NCBI GenBank assembly: GCA_014874355.1
Contig: JACWAJ010000054.1
Location: 1-57,318 of the forward strand
From: a bacterium
Lineage (GTDB): Bacteria > Chloroflexota > Dormibacteria > Aeolococcales > Aeolococcaceae
Length of the DNA: 57,318 bases
Reading direction: 5' to 3'
Shown: one piece after another, positions 1-7,443 of the stretch
Numbering within the stretch: the first letter of the stretch is position 1
How the letters are laid out: each line of letters opens with the position of its first letter
The notes under the pieces: generated by a model
What the model was told of the DNA's origin: nothing
Seen by the model: only the letters and a program-made list of their open reading frames with translations
Database searches by the model: none
Program-made: the position numbers and the translations under genes

Positions 1-116
1 TCGGCTTCTCCGGTTCTCCCACGAGTACTGCAAGTACGCGTGGTGCGATCCTCGTGCGCCTCCTTGACCTCGGCGGCCGGTGCGGCACATCAGCGTCGCA
101 TTACTGAGACAGGCTG
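1..116. mobile_element. Partial copy of a 174-bp MITE-like inverted-repeat element (copy 1)
   Basis: These 116 bases match 35883-35998 with only two visible differences (positions 52 and 100). The window starts inside the element, so its left end is missing. The right end is the terminal repeat that reads TTACTGAGACAGGCTG, followed at 117-120 by CTAG. The CTA at 117-119 is the stop codon of the minus-strand gene to the right. No open reading frame of note is present, so the element must be mobilised in trans if it moves at all. The second copy shows both ends and gives the full structure. Confidence 0.85.
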
Positions 117-602
117 CTAGGTTGGGTCGCTGTTCTCCGCGATCGGAACATCTGAACCGGTGAGATCCGTGGCAACAGATGAAGCCGGGGTGGGCGCGAA
201 CGCGATCTGGGACTGGGGCACAAAGATCAGTCCGACAATGGCTATCGCCATCAGTCCGGTGATTGCCTCATTGAGGATGCTCCCGGAGGCGAGCGTCAAC
301 CCGGCATAGACCACCTCTGCGATCACGATGCCGATGCGCGACGCCGGCGAGAGCCGGCCGAGTTGGACAATGAGCAGGATGAAACAGGCGCCGAGAGCCG
401 CTTGGACCAGGCTTGCGACGATCAGCCCCGTTCCGGACAAGGTGAGAGCGCCGTAGACGAGGCTGCCGCTGTTGCCGAACAGCAATCCAAGTGCCAGGGA
501 ATACAGTGCGGAATAAAGAATCAGGACGCCCTGGATGATTGCCAGACCTCGCGCCCACGCGATGGTCGAAGGGATGGTCTTCGAACTGAACTTGAAGGAC
601 AT
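117..602 (-). CDS. Small membrane protein of unknown function
   Basis: The 161-residue product has about four hydrophobic segments (roughly residues 17-42, 47-75, 85-107 and 111-128) and a polar, acidic C-terminal tail of about 30 residues, so it should sit in the cytoplasmic membrane. I do not recognise a family. Its stop codon TAG lies in the CTAG at the edge of the inverted-repeat element, so the original C-terminus may have been preserved by the target duplication. It lies 9 bp downstream of ispH on the same strand and may be cotranscribed with it. Confidence 0.6.
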   Translation of the reverse strand: MSFKFSSKTIPSTIAWARGLAIIQGVLILYSALYSLALGLLFGNSGSLVYGALTLSGTGLIVASLVQAALGACFILLIVQLGRLSPASRIGIVIAEVVYAGLTLASGSILNEAITGLMAIAIVGLIFVPQSQIAFAPTPASSVATDLTGSDVPIAENSDPT

Positions 603-611
603 GACAGGATC

Positions 612-1499
612 TTAGCCGGGAGTTGGCGCACCAGGGAGTGCCTCAAGTGTTGCGATGACCGCGCGGGTCAGTTGTGTCGGTGTCGACGCGCCGGAGGTGA
701 CACCTACGCGACGGACGCTGCCAAACCATGCGGGGTCGAGGTCGTCGGCCGTGTCGACAAGGAATGCCGGCTTGCCGGCGCGTTCCGAAACGACCTGGAC
801 GAGGCGCACGCTGTTGCTGCTGCGGGGACTGCCCACCACCACCACGCAGTCGACACTGGCGGCGGCGGTGACTGCGGCTTCCTGCCGTTCCTGAGTGGCG
901 CGGCAGATCTCGTTGTGGACTTCGATGTCGGGGAAGCGCGTACGTAGCCGGTTGATGATGGTCTGCGTGTCCCAGAGGGAGAGTGTGGTCTGACAGGTGA
1001 CGGCAAGGCGGGTGCCGGGCGGGAAGTCGAGCCGGTCCACTTCGTCGACGGTTTCGATGAGGGTGGTGTGTTCTGGCGCCACTCCGGTCGCGCCTTCGGG
1101 TTCGGGATGGCCGCGTTTGCCGATGTAGACGACGTGAAACCCGTCGTCGGTGAGGCTGCGGATGAGGTCGTGGGTGCGCGTTACGTCACTGCATGTGGCG
1201 TCGACGACGTTGAGGTGGCGTGCCTTCGCCGTCGCAACGATGGCGGGGGAGATGCCATGGGCGGTGAAGATGACGGTGCCGCTGCCGATCTGATCGAGTC
1301 CGGCCATCCGGTCATCGGCATCAACGAGCCTAACTCCAGACTTGGCGAGTTCATCTGTGACGTGCTCGTTGTGGACGAGATAGCCCAGCATGGCGATCGG
1401 CTCAGTTGCACCGCGCTCGGCGCTCACACGTTTCGCGAGACGTATGGCCTCAACGACACCGTGGCAGTAGCCTCGCGGCGCGATCCGGATGACTTCCAT
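612..1499 (-). CDS. ispH: 4-hydroxy-3-methylbut-2-enyl diphosphate reductase (IspH)
   Basis: IspH is the last enzyme of the MEP pathway: it reduces HMBPP to IPP and DMAPP using a [4Fe-4S] cluster. The 295-residue protein has the three cluster cysteines in their usual settings: Cys12 (RGYCHG), Cys103 (DATCSD) and Cys199 (NEICRATQ). Substrate-contact histidines are His43 (VHNEH), His81 (TAHG) and His131 (GHPEPEG), and the SSNS motif follows. The N-terminal wording and IGKRGHPEPEG block resemble the Bacillus-type form rather than the longer proteobacterial one. The third position after Cys103 is Ser rather than the common Pro. A second MEP gene, ispE, is at 53265-54152, so the pathway is likely complete in this genome. 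Confidence 0.95.
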   Translation of the reverse strand: MEVIRIAPRGYCHGVVEAIRLAKRVSAERGATEPIAMLGYLVHNEHVTDELAKSGVRLVDADDRMAGLDQIGSGTVIFTAHGISPAIVATAKARHLNVVDATCSDVTRTHDLIRSLTDDGFHVVYIGKRGHPEPEGATGVAPEHTTLIETVDEVDRLDFPPGTRLAVTCQTTLSLWDTQTIINRLRTRFPDIEVHNEICRATQERQEAAVTAAASVDCVVVVGSPRSSNSVRLVQVVSERAGKPAFLVDTADDLDPAWFGSVRRVGVTSGASTPTQLTRAVIATLEALPGAPTPG

Positions 1500-1526
1500 G
1501 CAGCCAGTGTATGCAGGAAGGACTTC

Positions 1527-2540
1527 TCAGCGGTGACGCATTGAGACCCGCGGACGTTGCGTTCGACCGGCGAGCAGCAGCCAGGCATACACAAGGGACG
1601 CAAAGACGATGCCGATGGCGAACTTGGCCGGCGGAGGCAGTGTGCTCGGAGACACAAAGCCCTCGATGACACCGCAGCGGCGAGGGTGCCCAGCATCCAG
1701 CCGTTTACGGCCAGCGCGTAGACGGTGGGGATGCCGAGCAGGAAGCCGCCCATCACGCATCCCAAGGATGCGATGACGTTGTTGAGGATGGTCCCCCACG
1801 AGCCGGCGGCGGGGTTGGGGATGTCCTTGATCTCGCCCCGGGCGAGAAGGTCGAAGAGTGATTGCGGTATGAGCGATGCGTGGAGATCGGGCCGCATAAC
1901 CACCGCCAGATACCCGGCCAGAATGGCTGCGACGAAGATCGTCAGGCTGAGGGCGAAGTAACGCGTTCGACAAAGGCCGCCGGGCCCTCAGCACGCTCGG
2001 GTGCCTCAGGTGCCAGTGCGAGGCGTTCGACCAGCTTGCTTGCCAGGCCGCCGGCGATGCGCTGTCGTTGCACGGGATGGAGGTCGTTGCGTGCAATGTG
2101 TGCAGCGCACCGAACTCGTGGGGGCCGAGGCGCTCGATTCCAATCACCTTGCTTAAATTGCGGAGCAACGCCTCGCTCATGCCGATGGCCGACCCGTCGG
2201 TGCGAACTACCCGAAGACCAACACCGGCTTTGCCCAGCGTTCGTCCTGCCGACAGGCCTTCGGAAAGCGCCAGGTAGAGGACGTAGGCAACGATCACAGT
2301 CAGCGTGGCGGCCGTGGCCTGGAAGATCGAGCTGATGGTCGCATCCACGCTGTCCCCCGACGGGGCGAACAGGCCAAGCAGCGCACTGGTCCCAAAGAAG
2401 AGCACGACGCCAATGGGGGCAAATACGAATCCGTCGAGCAACTGGGCCATGAAGCGTGAGCCCCACCCCGCCGACTGAAACTCGATGCTGACGTTGTCGT
2501 GAGTGCGGATAGTGAAATGACCGCCGGTTTCAGCTTCCAT
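1527..2540 (-). pseudogene. Decayed RDD-family / stage II sporulation protein M (DUF95) gene
   Basis: Reading the minus strand, residues 1-142 in one frame are a normal RDD membrane domain (AGWGSRFMAQLLDG, GRTLGKAGVGLRVV). Near position 2091 the sense continues in a second frame (VQRQRIAGGLASKLVERLA), as if one G had been lost from TTGGC. Near 1960 it moves to a third frame with SpoIIM-like membrane sequence (RYFALSLTIFVAAILAGYL, GFLLGIPTVYALAVNGWMLG). Near 1680 it returns to the first frame with the SpoIIM C-terminus (GVIEGFVSPSTLPP). The SpoIIM N-terminus and its central part, roughly 90 residues, are missing. This is either a fused, decaying pair of genes or a badly assembled stretch. RDD and SpoIIM proteins are often neighbours in non-sporulating bacteria. 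Confidence 0.6.
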
Positions 2541-2575
2541 GACTTCCCATGATGGCGCAGGCTACGTGGTCGTCA

Positions 2576-2785
2576 TCACTCCACGACGGCGACTACCTGT
2601 CCCTCCTGGACGACGTCTCCCTCGGCCACCAGGATTGCCTTGACGGTGCCGGCCAGGGGGCTGGTTATGGGGATCTCCATCTTCATCGACTCGAGGATCA
2701 TCAATGTGTCGTCCTCGTCAACCCTCTGGCCGACCTCGCTTACGATCTTCCAGAGATTACCGACGAGTTCCGCATGGATGTCCAT
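2576..2785 (-). CDS. Free-standing biotinyl (BCCP-like) domain protein
   Basis: This 69-residue protein is a single biotin/lipoyl attachment domain. Lys35 lies in the ESMKME motif, the standard biotinylation context, and the symmetric GDVVQEGQVV half follows. Such free biotinyl subunits carry CO2 between a biotin carboxylase and a carboxyltransferase. The carboxyltransferase at 28739-30316 in this window is a plausible partner, but no biotin carboxylase is in view. It sits 13 bp downstream of the enoyl-CoA hydratase gene and is probably translated from the same mRNA. A lipoyl role is possible but MKM with ES before it favours biotin. Confidence 0.85.
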   Translation of the reverse strand: MDIHAELVGNLWKIVSEVGQRVDEDDTLMILESMKMEIPITSPLAGTVKAILVAEGDVVQEGQVVAVVE

Positions 2786-2798
2786 ATCGCCGTCTCCC

Positions 2799-3581
2799 CT
2801 AAGAACCTTTGAAGCTGGGCCGGCGCTTCTCCACGAATGCGGCCACGCCTTCTTTGAAGTCGTCGCTTAGGGAAACAACCGTGAGCTGACCTTGAAGATA
2901 GCGCAGTGCGGCCTCGAAGTTCATGCCATCTGTGGCGTAAAACGCGTCGCGACCGAGGCGCATCACCAACGGACTCCACTCGGCGATCTCGCGTGCCCAG
3001 TTGAATGCTTCTTGGCGCACCACATCCGCACCAACGACACGATTGACAACGCCCCAGTCCAGAGCGGTTTTCGCGCTGATGCGCTCGCCTGTCATGAACA
3101 ACTGCATGGCGCGTTTGCGTCCGAGATTGCGCGTCACGATTGACATGATCATCATCGGCCAGACACCCACCTTGATCTCGGGGGTGCCGAATGTTGCGTG
3201 GTCGGCTGCGACCAGGAGGTCGCAGCACAGCGCCAGGCCGAACCCGCCGGCCAGCGCGTGGCCGTTGATGCAGCCGACCAATGGCTTGCCAAGCTGCTGG
3301 GTGGTTAGGAAGACATCCACGAAGAGTTCACGGGCGGCGTGACGTTCGATCTCGGATGCGGGCTCGGCAAATCCGGCGAGGTCGGCACCGGCGCAAAACG
3401 CCTTGTCGCCGGCGCCACTGAGGACGACGGCGCGGATGGCCTTGTCGTTGCGTGCGGCATCAAGGGCGGCGTGGAGATCGCGCAGCATCTGCGAGCCCAG
3501 CGGGTTGCGGTGCTCGGGATAGTTGAGGGTGATGGTGGCCACGTTATCCTCTGCGGCATAGAGAACCTCGTCGAACTTCAC
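2799..3581 (-). CDS. Enoyl-CoA hydratase/isomerase family protein
   Basis: The 260-residue protein is a complete crotonase-fold enzyme. The CoA/oxyanion-hole motifs CAGADLAGF and NGHALAGGFGLALCCDL are clear. Of the two catalytic glutamates of classical hydratases, Glu135 (GTPEIKVG) is present, but the first is replaced by Gly115 in GGFGLA. Family members with this change often act in branched-chain or terpenoid acyl-CoA breakdown, or as isomerases, so a plain 2-enoyl-CoA hydratase call would be too specific. It is followed by the biotinyl-domain gene, which hints at a carboxylation-linked acyl-CoA pathway such as methylcrotonyl- or geranyl-CoA, but this is inference. Confidence 0.88.
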   Translation of the reverse strand: MKFDEVLYAAEDNVATITLNYPEHRNPLGSQMLRDLHAALDAARNDKAIRAVVLSGAGDKAFCAGADLAGFAEPASEIERHAARELFVDVFLTTQQLGKPLVGCINGHALAGGFGLALCCDLLVAADHATFGTPEIKVGVWPMMIMSIVTRNLGRKRAMQLFMTGERISAKTALDWGVVNRVVGADVVRQEAFNWAREIAEWSPLVMRLGRDAFYATDGMNFEAALRYLQGQLTVVSLSDDFKEGVAAFVEKRRPSFKGS

Positions 3582-3591
3582 GGCTGGGGCC

Positions 3592-4509
3592 TCAATCTGT
3601 ACTCATGGACCCGATCACGCCGCGCGCGAGATCGAGGTCGCCTTCGATGCCCACGAGGGCTGCGTCGAACGCTTCTTGACTCGTCAGGCGTCCCCAGATA
3701 AGTCCGAGGAATGTCGCGATGTCGAGGTCGATGACGCAGGTTGGGGAGTCGGGGATGTGGTCGAGAAGCCAACCGGAAGCCTGACCGATGTTGCTGGTCA
3801 GACCCTGACCGGCGGAGCGGGAAACCGTACGACGATCGAGGAGGCCTGGTCCACGACTGATATTGATAGCTCGCCTCTGGCCGGCGGAGCCGTCAACGTC
3901 GAAGACGATCACCGCATCAACGGGGGCGTTGAGGCTCCGGGCAACCACCTTGGGAAGGGCGGTGAGTGCTTGATCAACGGCAAAACGCGCGACGTCGCCG
4001 TCGAGATGACCGGGCCGTTCCAGGGCGCGGCGGATGTCTTGCTCGTTGGCGAAGCAGTCGATCACGCGCGTGTCGAGAAGTTCCCCCAGGGACAGGATCC
4101 CCATCGGGGTGATCGTTTCGCGTTGTAGGTCGGTTTCGGTCAGCTGTTCCAGCGAAGTTAGCCGTTGGGTGGTCACCCGACCGAATTCCAGGAGTAACTC
4201 GGCTCCCGTCAAGCCGGCATAGTGTTCAACCCACACGTCGTTGAAGGCGTCCATCTCATTGCCCTGGAGACCGGGGGCAGCCGGGTTATGGGGGAGGAGC
4301 TCGCCGTCGAGAGATCGCTCCGTGCCGGCGATGTGGGCCACCTGGTCGTGGACGGTCCAGCCCGACTTGGCGGTCGCGAGTTGCCACTGCTCCTCATCGA
4401 GGTCGTCGCAGACTGCGGCGATGTGCTGCCAGATCTCGGTGAGCAGGGCCACGGCGCGGTGGGCGGGTCCGCGGGGCGGGGTGGAGGCGGGCATACGTAC
4501 GTCTGGCAT
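3592..4509 (-). CDS. Maleylpyruvate isomerase / DinB-like (mycothiol-dependent enzyme family) protein
   Basis: This 305-residue protein has the four-helix DinB-like N-terminal domain with the metal-site signature WTVHDQVAHIAGTE near residues 51-64 and the family block EQDIRRALERPGHLDG near residues 157-172, followed by an SCP2-like C-terminal domain. Most relatives read HEQDIR, where the histidine completes the metal site; here it is NEQDIR, so the metal site may be altered. The family includes mycothiol-dependent isomerases and S-transferases, but most members have no known substrate. The gene ends 10 bp before the enoyl-CoA hydratase start. A later start at an in-frame ATG (4497) is also possible. 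Confidence 0.75.
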   Translation of the reverse strand: MPDVRMPASTPPRGPAHRAVALLTEIWQHIAAVCDDLDEEQWQLATAKSGWTVHDQVAHIAGTERSLDGELLPHNPAAPGLQGNEMDAFNDVWVEHYAGLTGAELLLEFGRVTTQRLTSLEQLTETDLQRETITPMGILSLGELLDTRVIDCFANEQDIRRALERPGHLDGDVARFAVDQALTALPKVVARSLNAPVDAVIVFDVDGSAGQRRAINISRGPGLLDRRTVSRSAGQGLTSNIGQASGWLLDHIPDSPTCVIDLDIATFLGLIWGRLTSQEAFDAALVGIEGDLDLARGVIGSMSTD

Positions 4510-4662
4510 GGGTGGCTCCAGGTTGAACCGACGCGATTGGCTTTAGTGTCGCAATTGCCGCCGGCTCCTTGCAGCCGGTGAGGGTGGGGGCGCTCACCCC
4601 TCCGGTTTGGCGACAATGACACGGCAGTCAGACATGCGCCGGCAGATCGGAGGTTTCAGTCG

Positions 4663-6084
4663 ATGGCGAGGCAGAAGCGGAGTTGGGCGGAGCCCTATCG
4701 CATCAAGATGGTCGAGCCCATACGCATGACCACGCGCAAGCATCGTGAGAACGCAATCCGCACAGCCGGATACAACACGTTCCTGCTGCGATCCGACGAC
4801 GTCTACATCGATCTGCTCACGGATTCGGGAACGTCGGCGATGTCCGACAATCAGTGGGCGGGCCTGATGCTCGGCGACGAGGCCTATGCGGGGAGCCGGA
4901 GCTTCTATCACCTCGAGGAGGCCGTTGCCGACATCTACGGCTATCCGGAACTCGTCCCCACCCATCAGGGACGTGGCGCTGAGCACATCTTGAGCCAGAT
5001 CCTGATCAAGCCCGGAGACGTCATCCCCGGCAACATGTACTTCACGACCACGCGCTTCCATCAAGAGTACGCGGGCGGGGAATTCGTCGACATCATCATC
5101 GACGAGGCCCACGACGCCACCAGCACCCATCCGTTCAAGGGCAATGTCGATCTCGACAAGCTGCGCACCGTGATCGCTGACGCCGGCGCGGCACGCATTC
5201 CCTACATCTCGGTGGAGACCAACGTCAATATGGCGGGTGGCCAGCCGCTTTCGATGGCCAATCTCCGCGAGACCTACGCGCTCTGCCGGCAGCACGGCAT
5301 TCTGCTCATGCTCGACGCCACACGTGCGCTGGAGAACGCCTGGTTCATCCAGCAGCGCGAGCCGGGCTATGCCAAGCGGAGCGTTCGTGAGATTCTTCTG
5401 GAGATCTGCTCGTACAGCGATGGCGCCACGGTCTCGTCGAAGAAGGACAATCTCGTCAACATCGGCGGGTTCCTGGCTCTGCGCGATCCGGAACTGGCAC
5501 GTCGTGCCCGTGGTCTGCTCGTTGCCTTCGAGGGGCTCCAGACCTACGGCGGTATGTCCGGGCGCGACATGGAGGCTCTTTCGCGGGGCATCTACGAGAT
5601 GGTCGAAACCGACGACCACGTCCGCGCGCGTGTCGGGCAGGTGGAGTATCTGGGCAACAAGCTGATCGCTGCTGGGGTTCCGGTGGCGCTGCCCATCGGC
5701 GGGCATGGCGTATTCCTCAACGCGCAGGCCATGCTGCCGCACATCCCGCAGGAGCAGTTTCCGGCGCAATCCCTCGCCGCCGCTCTGTACGTCGACTCCG
5801 GGGTGCGGAGCATGGAGCGCGGGGTTGTCTCCGCAGGCCGGGATCCGAAGACTGGAGAGAACCGTCATCCCCGGCTGGAACTGGTGCGGCTGACCATCCC
5901 GCGTCGCGTGTACACCCAGGCGCATATGGACGTCGTCGCCGAGTCCGTCGAAGCGGTGTATGCGGAGCGCGACAAGATTCGCGGCTTGACGATGACCTAC
6001 GAGCCCGAGGATCTGCGCTTCTTCCAAGCGCGCTTCGAACCGGTGTCTGTAACGGAAGTCCTACCTCCCCGTTCGCGAAGCTGA
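4663..6084 (+). CDS. tpl: Tyrosine phenol-lyase (beta-tyrosinase)
   Basis: This PLP enzyme splits L-tyrosine into phenol, pyruvate and ammonia. The family signatures are continuous from LLTDSGTSAMSDNQWAG and GDEAYAG to the end. Lys261 in SSKKDNLVN is the PLP lysine. Features that separate it from tryptophanase are present: FTTTRFHQE around residues 126-134, GMSGRDMEA, Arg382 in VRSMERG, and LRFF near the C-terminus. Homology to known enzymes ends at about ARFEPV (near 6048), after which 12 unrelated residues run to the stop. The 3' end overlaps a convergent membrane-protein frame by 368 bp. The upstream gap 4510-4662 must hold divergent promoters. No transporter or regulator adjoins it. Confidence 0.9.
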   Translation: MARQKRSWAEPYRIKMVEPIRMTTRKHRENAIRTAGYNTFLLRSDDVYIDLLTDSGTSAMSDNQWAGLMLGDEAYAGSRSFYHLEEAVADIYGYPELVPTHQGRGAEHILSQILIKPGDVIPGNMYFTTTRFHQEYAGGEFVDIIIDEAHDATSTHPFKGNVDLDKLRTVIADAGAARIPYISVETNVNMAGGQPLSMANLRETYALCRQHGILLMLDATRALENAWFIQQREPGYAKRSVREILLEICSYSDGATVSSKKDNLVNIGGFLALRDPELARRARGLLVAFEGLQTYGGMSGRDMEALSRGIYEMVETDDHVRARVGQVEYLGNKLIAAGVPVALPIGGHGVFLNAQAMLPHIPQEQFPAQSLAAALYVDSGVRSMERGVVSAGRDPKTGENRHPRLELVRLTIPRRVYTQAHMDVVAESVEAVYAERDKIRGLTMTYEPEDLRFFQARFEPVSVTEVLPPRSRS

Positions 6085-7390
6085 CACCCGAGCTTGCAAC
6101 TGCCACCAGCAGCATGACGTAGCTGAGGTAGTAGTAGTTGAAGAACGCCCATTTGGAGACCAGGAAAAACGTCAGCGACAACACAACAGCCTGGAGCACC
6201 AGGCCGGCCATGTCGTTGGGGCGTCCCTTCCACGCGATGAGTGCGGCAGCGGCCAGAAGCACGACGAATGGTGCGATGCCTGGGATCGTGATCCCAACAA
6301 GTTGCCAGACGTAGGCGGTCAATGTTAGGGCGTTGTACCGAGGTGGAAAGGCCATCTGGATGCCGATCACGTCGTAGATGAACTGGCCGATGCCGGTGGC
6401 CAGCGCGAATGGGAGCGCGAAGATGGCGGCACCGGCACCGGCAATGACCATCTCGATTCGAGCGCGTCGTGACCAGATGAATGCGGGGATCAACAGGATG
6501 AGCGTTGTCGGCTTTACCAGCATTGCAATGCCAAGGCAAGCCATGGCCAACCGGCGGTGAGATTGGCGTAGTGCGAGCCATCCCACCAATCCGGCCATGA
6601 CGTAGGTGTCCACCCAACTCATATGGACCATGCCGATGGTGAGCGGACAGACCAGTCCGAGAGCGAGCACGCGGTGGGCGTGCTCGCGCATGGTGCCCTG
6701 GCGGGCCAGTCCCCAGAGTGCGGCGAGGATGGCTGCGGCTGCAACTCCTCCCATAAGGCGGGCGTCGCCGAGGAATGCACCCGGAGCGGCCAGAATTGGA
6801 ACGATGGGGCCGTATTGAAAATGTCCGGCCATCTCTGCAGCCAGGTTCGGGCCCGGTTCGTAGTAGAGGAATAACGTTGGGTCATATGGGTTGCGTCCGT
6901 GAAGCAGTTCGGAGGTGGCCATGTTGAGCGACGCGAAAACGTCGATATTCAGGTGCCCCCAGTTCCAGGTGACAGATATCACTGCGCCCAGGGCCGCTAC
7001 CGTGCCTACAAGGCACGCCTGTGCGCGACGTCCTGCGGGAAGCCATGCGGCGGTGCCGGCCATCCCGATGAGCAGGAGTGTCAGGCAGACCTGAGCCCAT
7101 TGATTGACGGCGAAAGTGCCGACAAGCGAATTGGCCTTGGGATACATTGAATACGCAAGGTTGCCGAGGCCCATCGCCACGGTGAGGGCGGGCCATAACA
7201 ATCTGTGTTGATGCCAGCGTCTTTGACGTAGGGCAAATACGGAAAGACCCAGTGCGGCCAGGATGCATACCAGCGCAGTGCTGGACAGATAGCCGAACCG
7301 AAGCAGTACCCCCTCGCCAAGAATCGCCATGGCCATACCGCAGACCGCGGTGGTTGACGCGCCTGACGGAGTTGTGCTGATCCTGAACAT
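5717..7390 (-). CDS. Polytopic membrane protein, probable GT87-like glycosyltransferase
   Basis: The frame encodes 557 residues. The first ~440 are a typical multi-span membrane protein with about 10-12 hydrophobic segments, a luminal-type loop (LLHGRNPYDPTLFLYYEPGPN, around residues 182-202), VKPTTLILLIPAF, and the closing KWAFFNYYYLSY element seen in polyprenyl-phosphate-sugar-dependent mannosyl/arabinosyl transferases. The last ~115 residues are Arg/Ser/Pro-rich and lie antisense to the coding part of the tyrosine phenol-lyase gene, so they are probably not native. The true end was perhaps near 6080, with the stop lost by mutation or deletion. It diverges from the glycosyltransferase gene at 7444, with 53 bp between them. 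Confidence 0.65.
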   Translation of the reverse strand: MFRISTTPSGASTTAVCGMAMAILGEGVLLRFGYLSSTALVCILAALGLSVFALRQRRWHQHRLLWPALTVAMGLGNLAYSMYPKANSLVGTFAVNQWAQVCLTLLLIGMAGTAAWLPAGRRAQACLVGTVAALGAVISVTWNWGHLNIDVFASLNMATSELLHGRNPYDPTLFLYYEPGPNLAAEMAGHFQYGPIVPILAAPGAFLGDARLMGGVAAAAILAALWGLARQGTMREHAHRVLALGLVCPLTIGMVHMSWVDTYVMAGLVGWLALRQSHRRLAMACLGIAMLVKPTTLILLIPAFIWSRRARIEMVIAGAGAAIFALPFALATGIGQFIYDVIGIQMAFPPRYNALTLTAYVWQLVGITIPGIAPFVVLLAAAALIAWKGRPNDMAGLVLQAVVLSLTFFLVSKWAFFNYYYLSYVMLLVAVASSGVSFANGEVGLPLQTPVRSALGRSADPRARRSSSSRESCRAPHTPLRRTRRRRPYAPGCTRDAGWSAAPVPAGDDGSLQSSDPGLRRQPRAPCSAPRSRRTERRRGIAPETAPAGCAAAWPAR

Positions 7391-7443
7391 GAGAAGCGAG
7401 ATGGTACCTCGGGTAACTTTCGACCCCTCCCGGCCATCGATAT

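Noticed and set aside
4594-6027. 477-codon minus-strand ORF opposite tyrosine phenol-lyase
   Set aside because: It is the third-position shadow of a well-conserved enzyme gene in GC-rich DNA, and its residues have no family resemblance.
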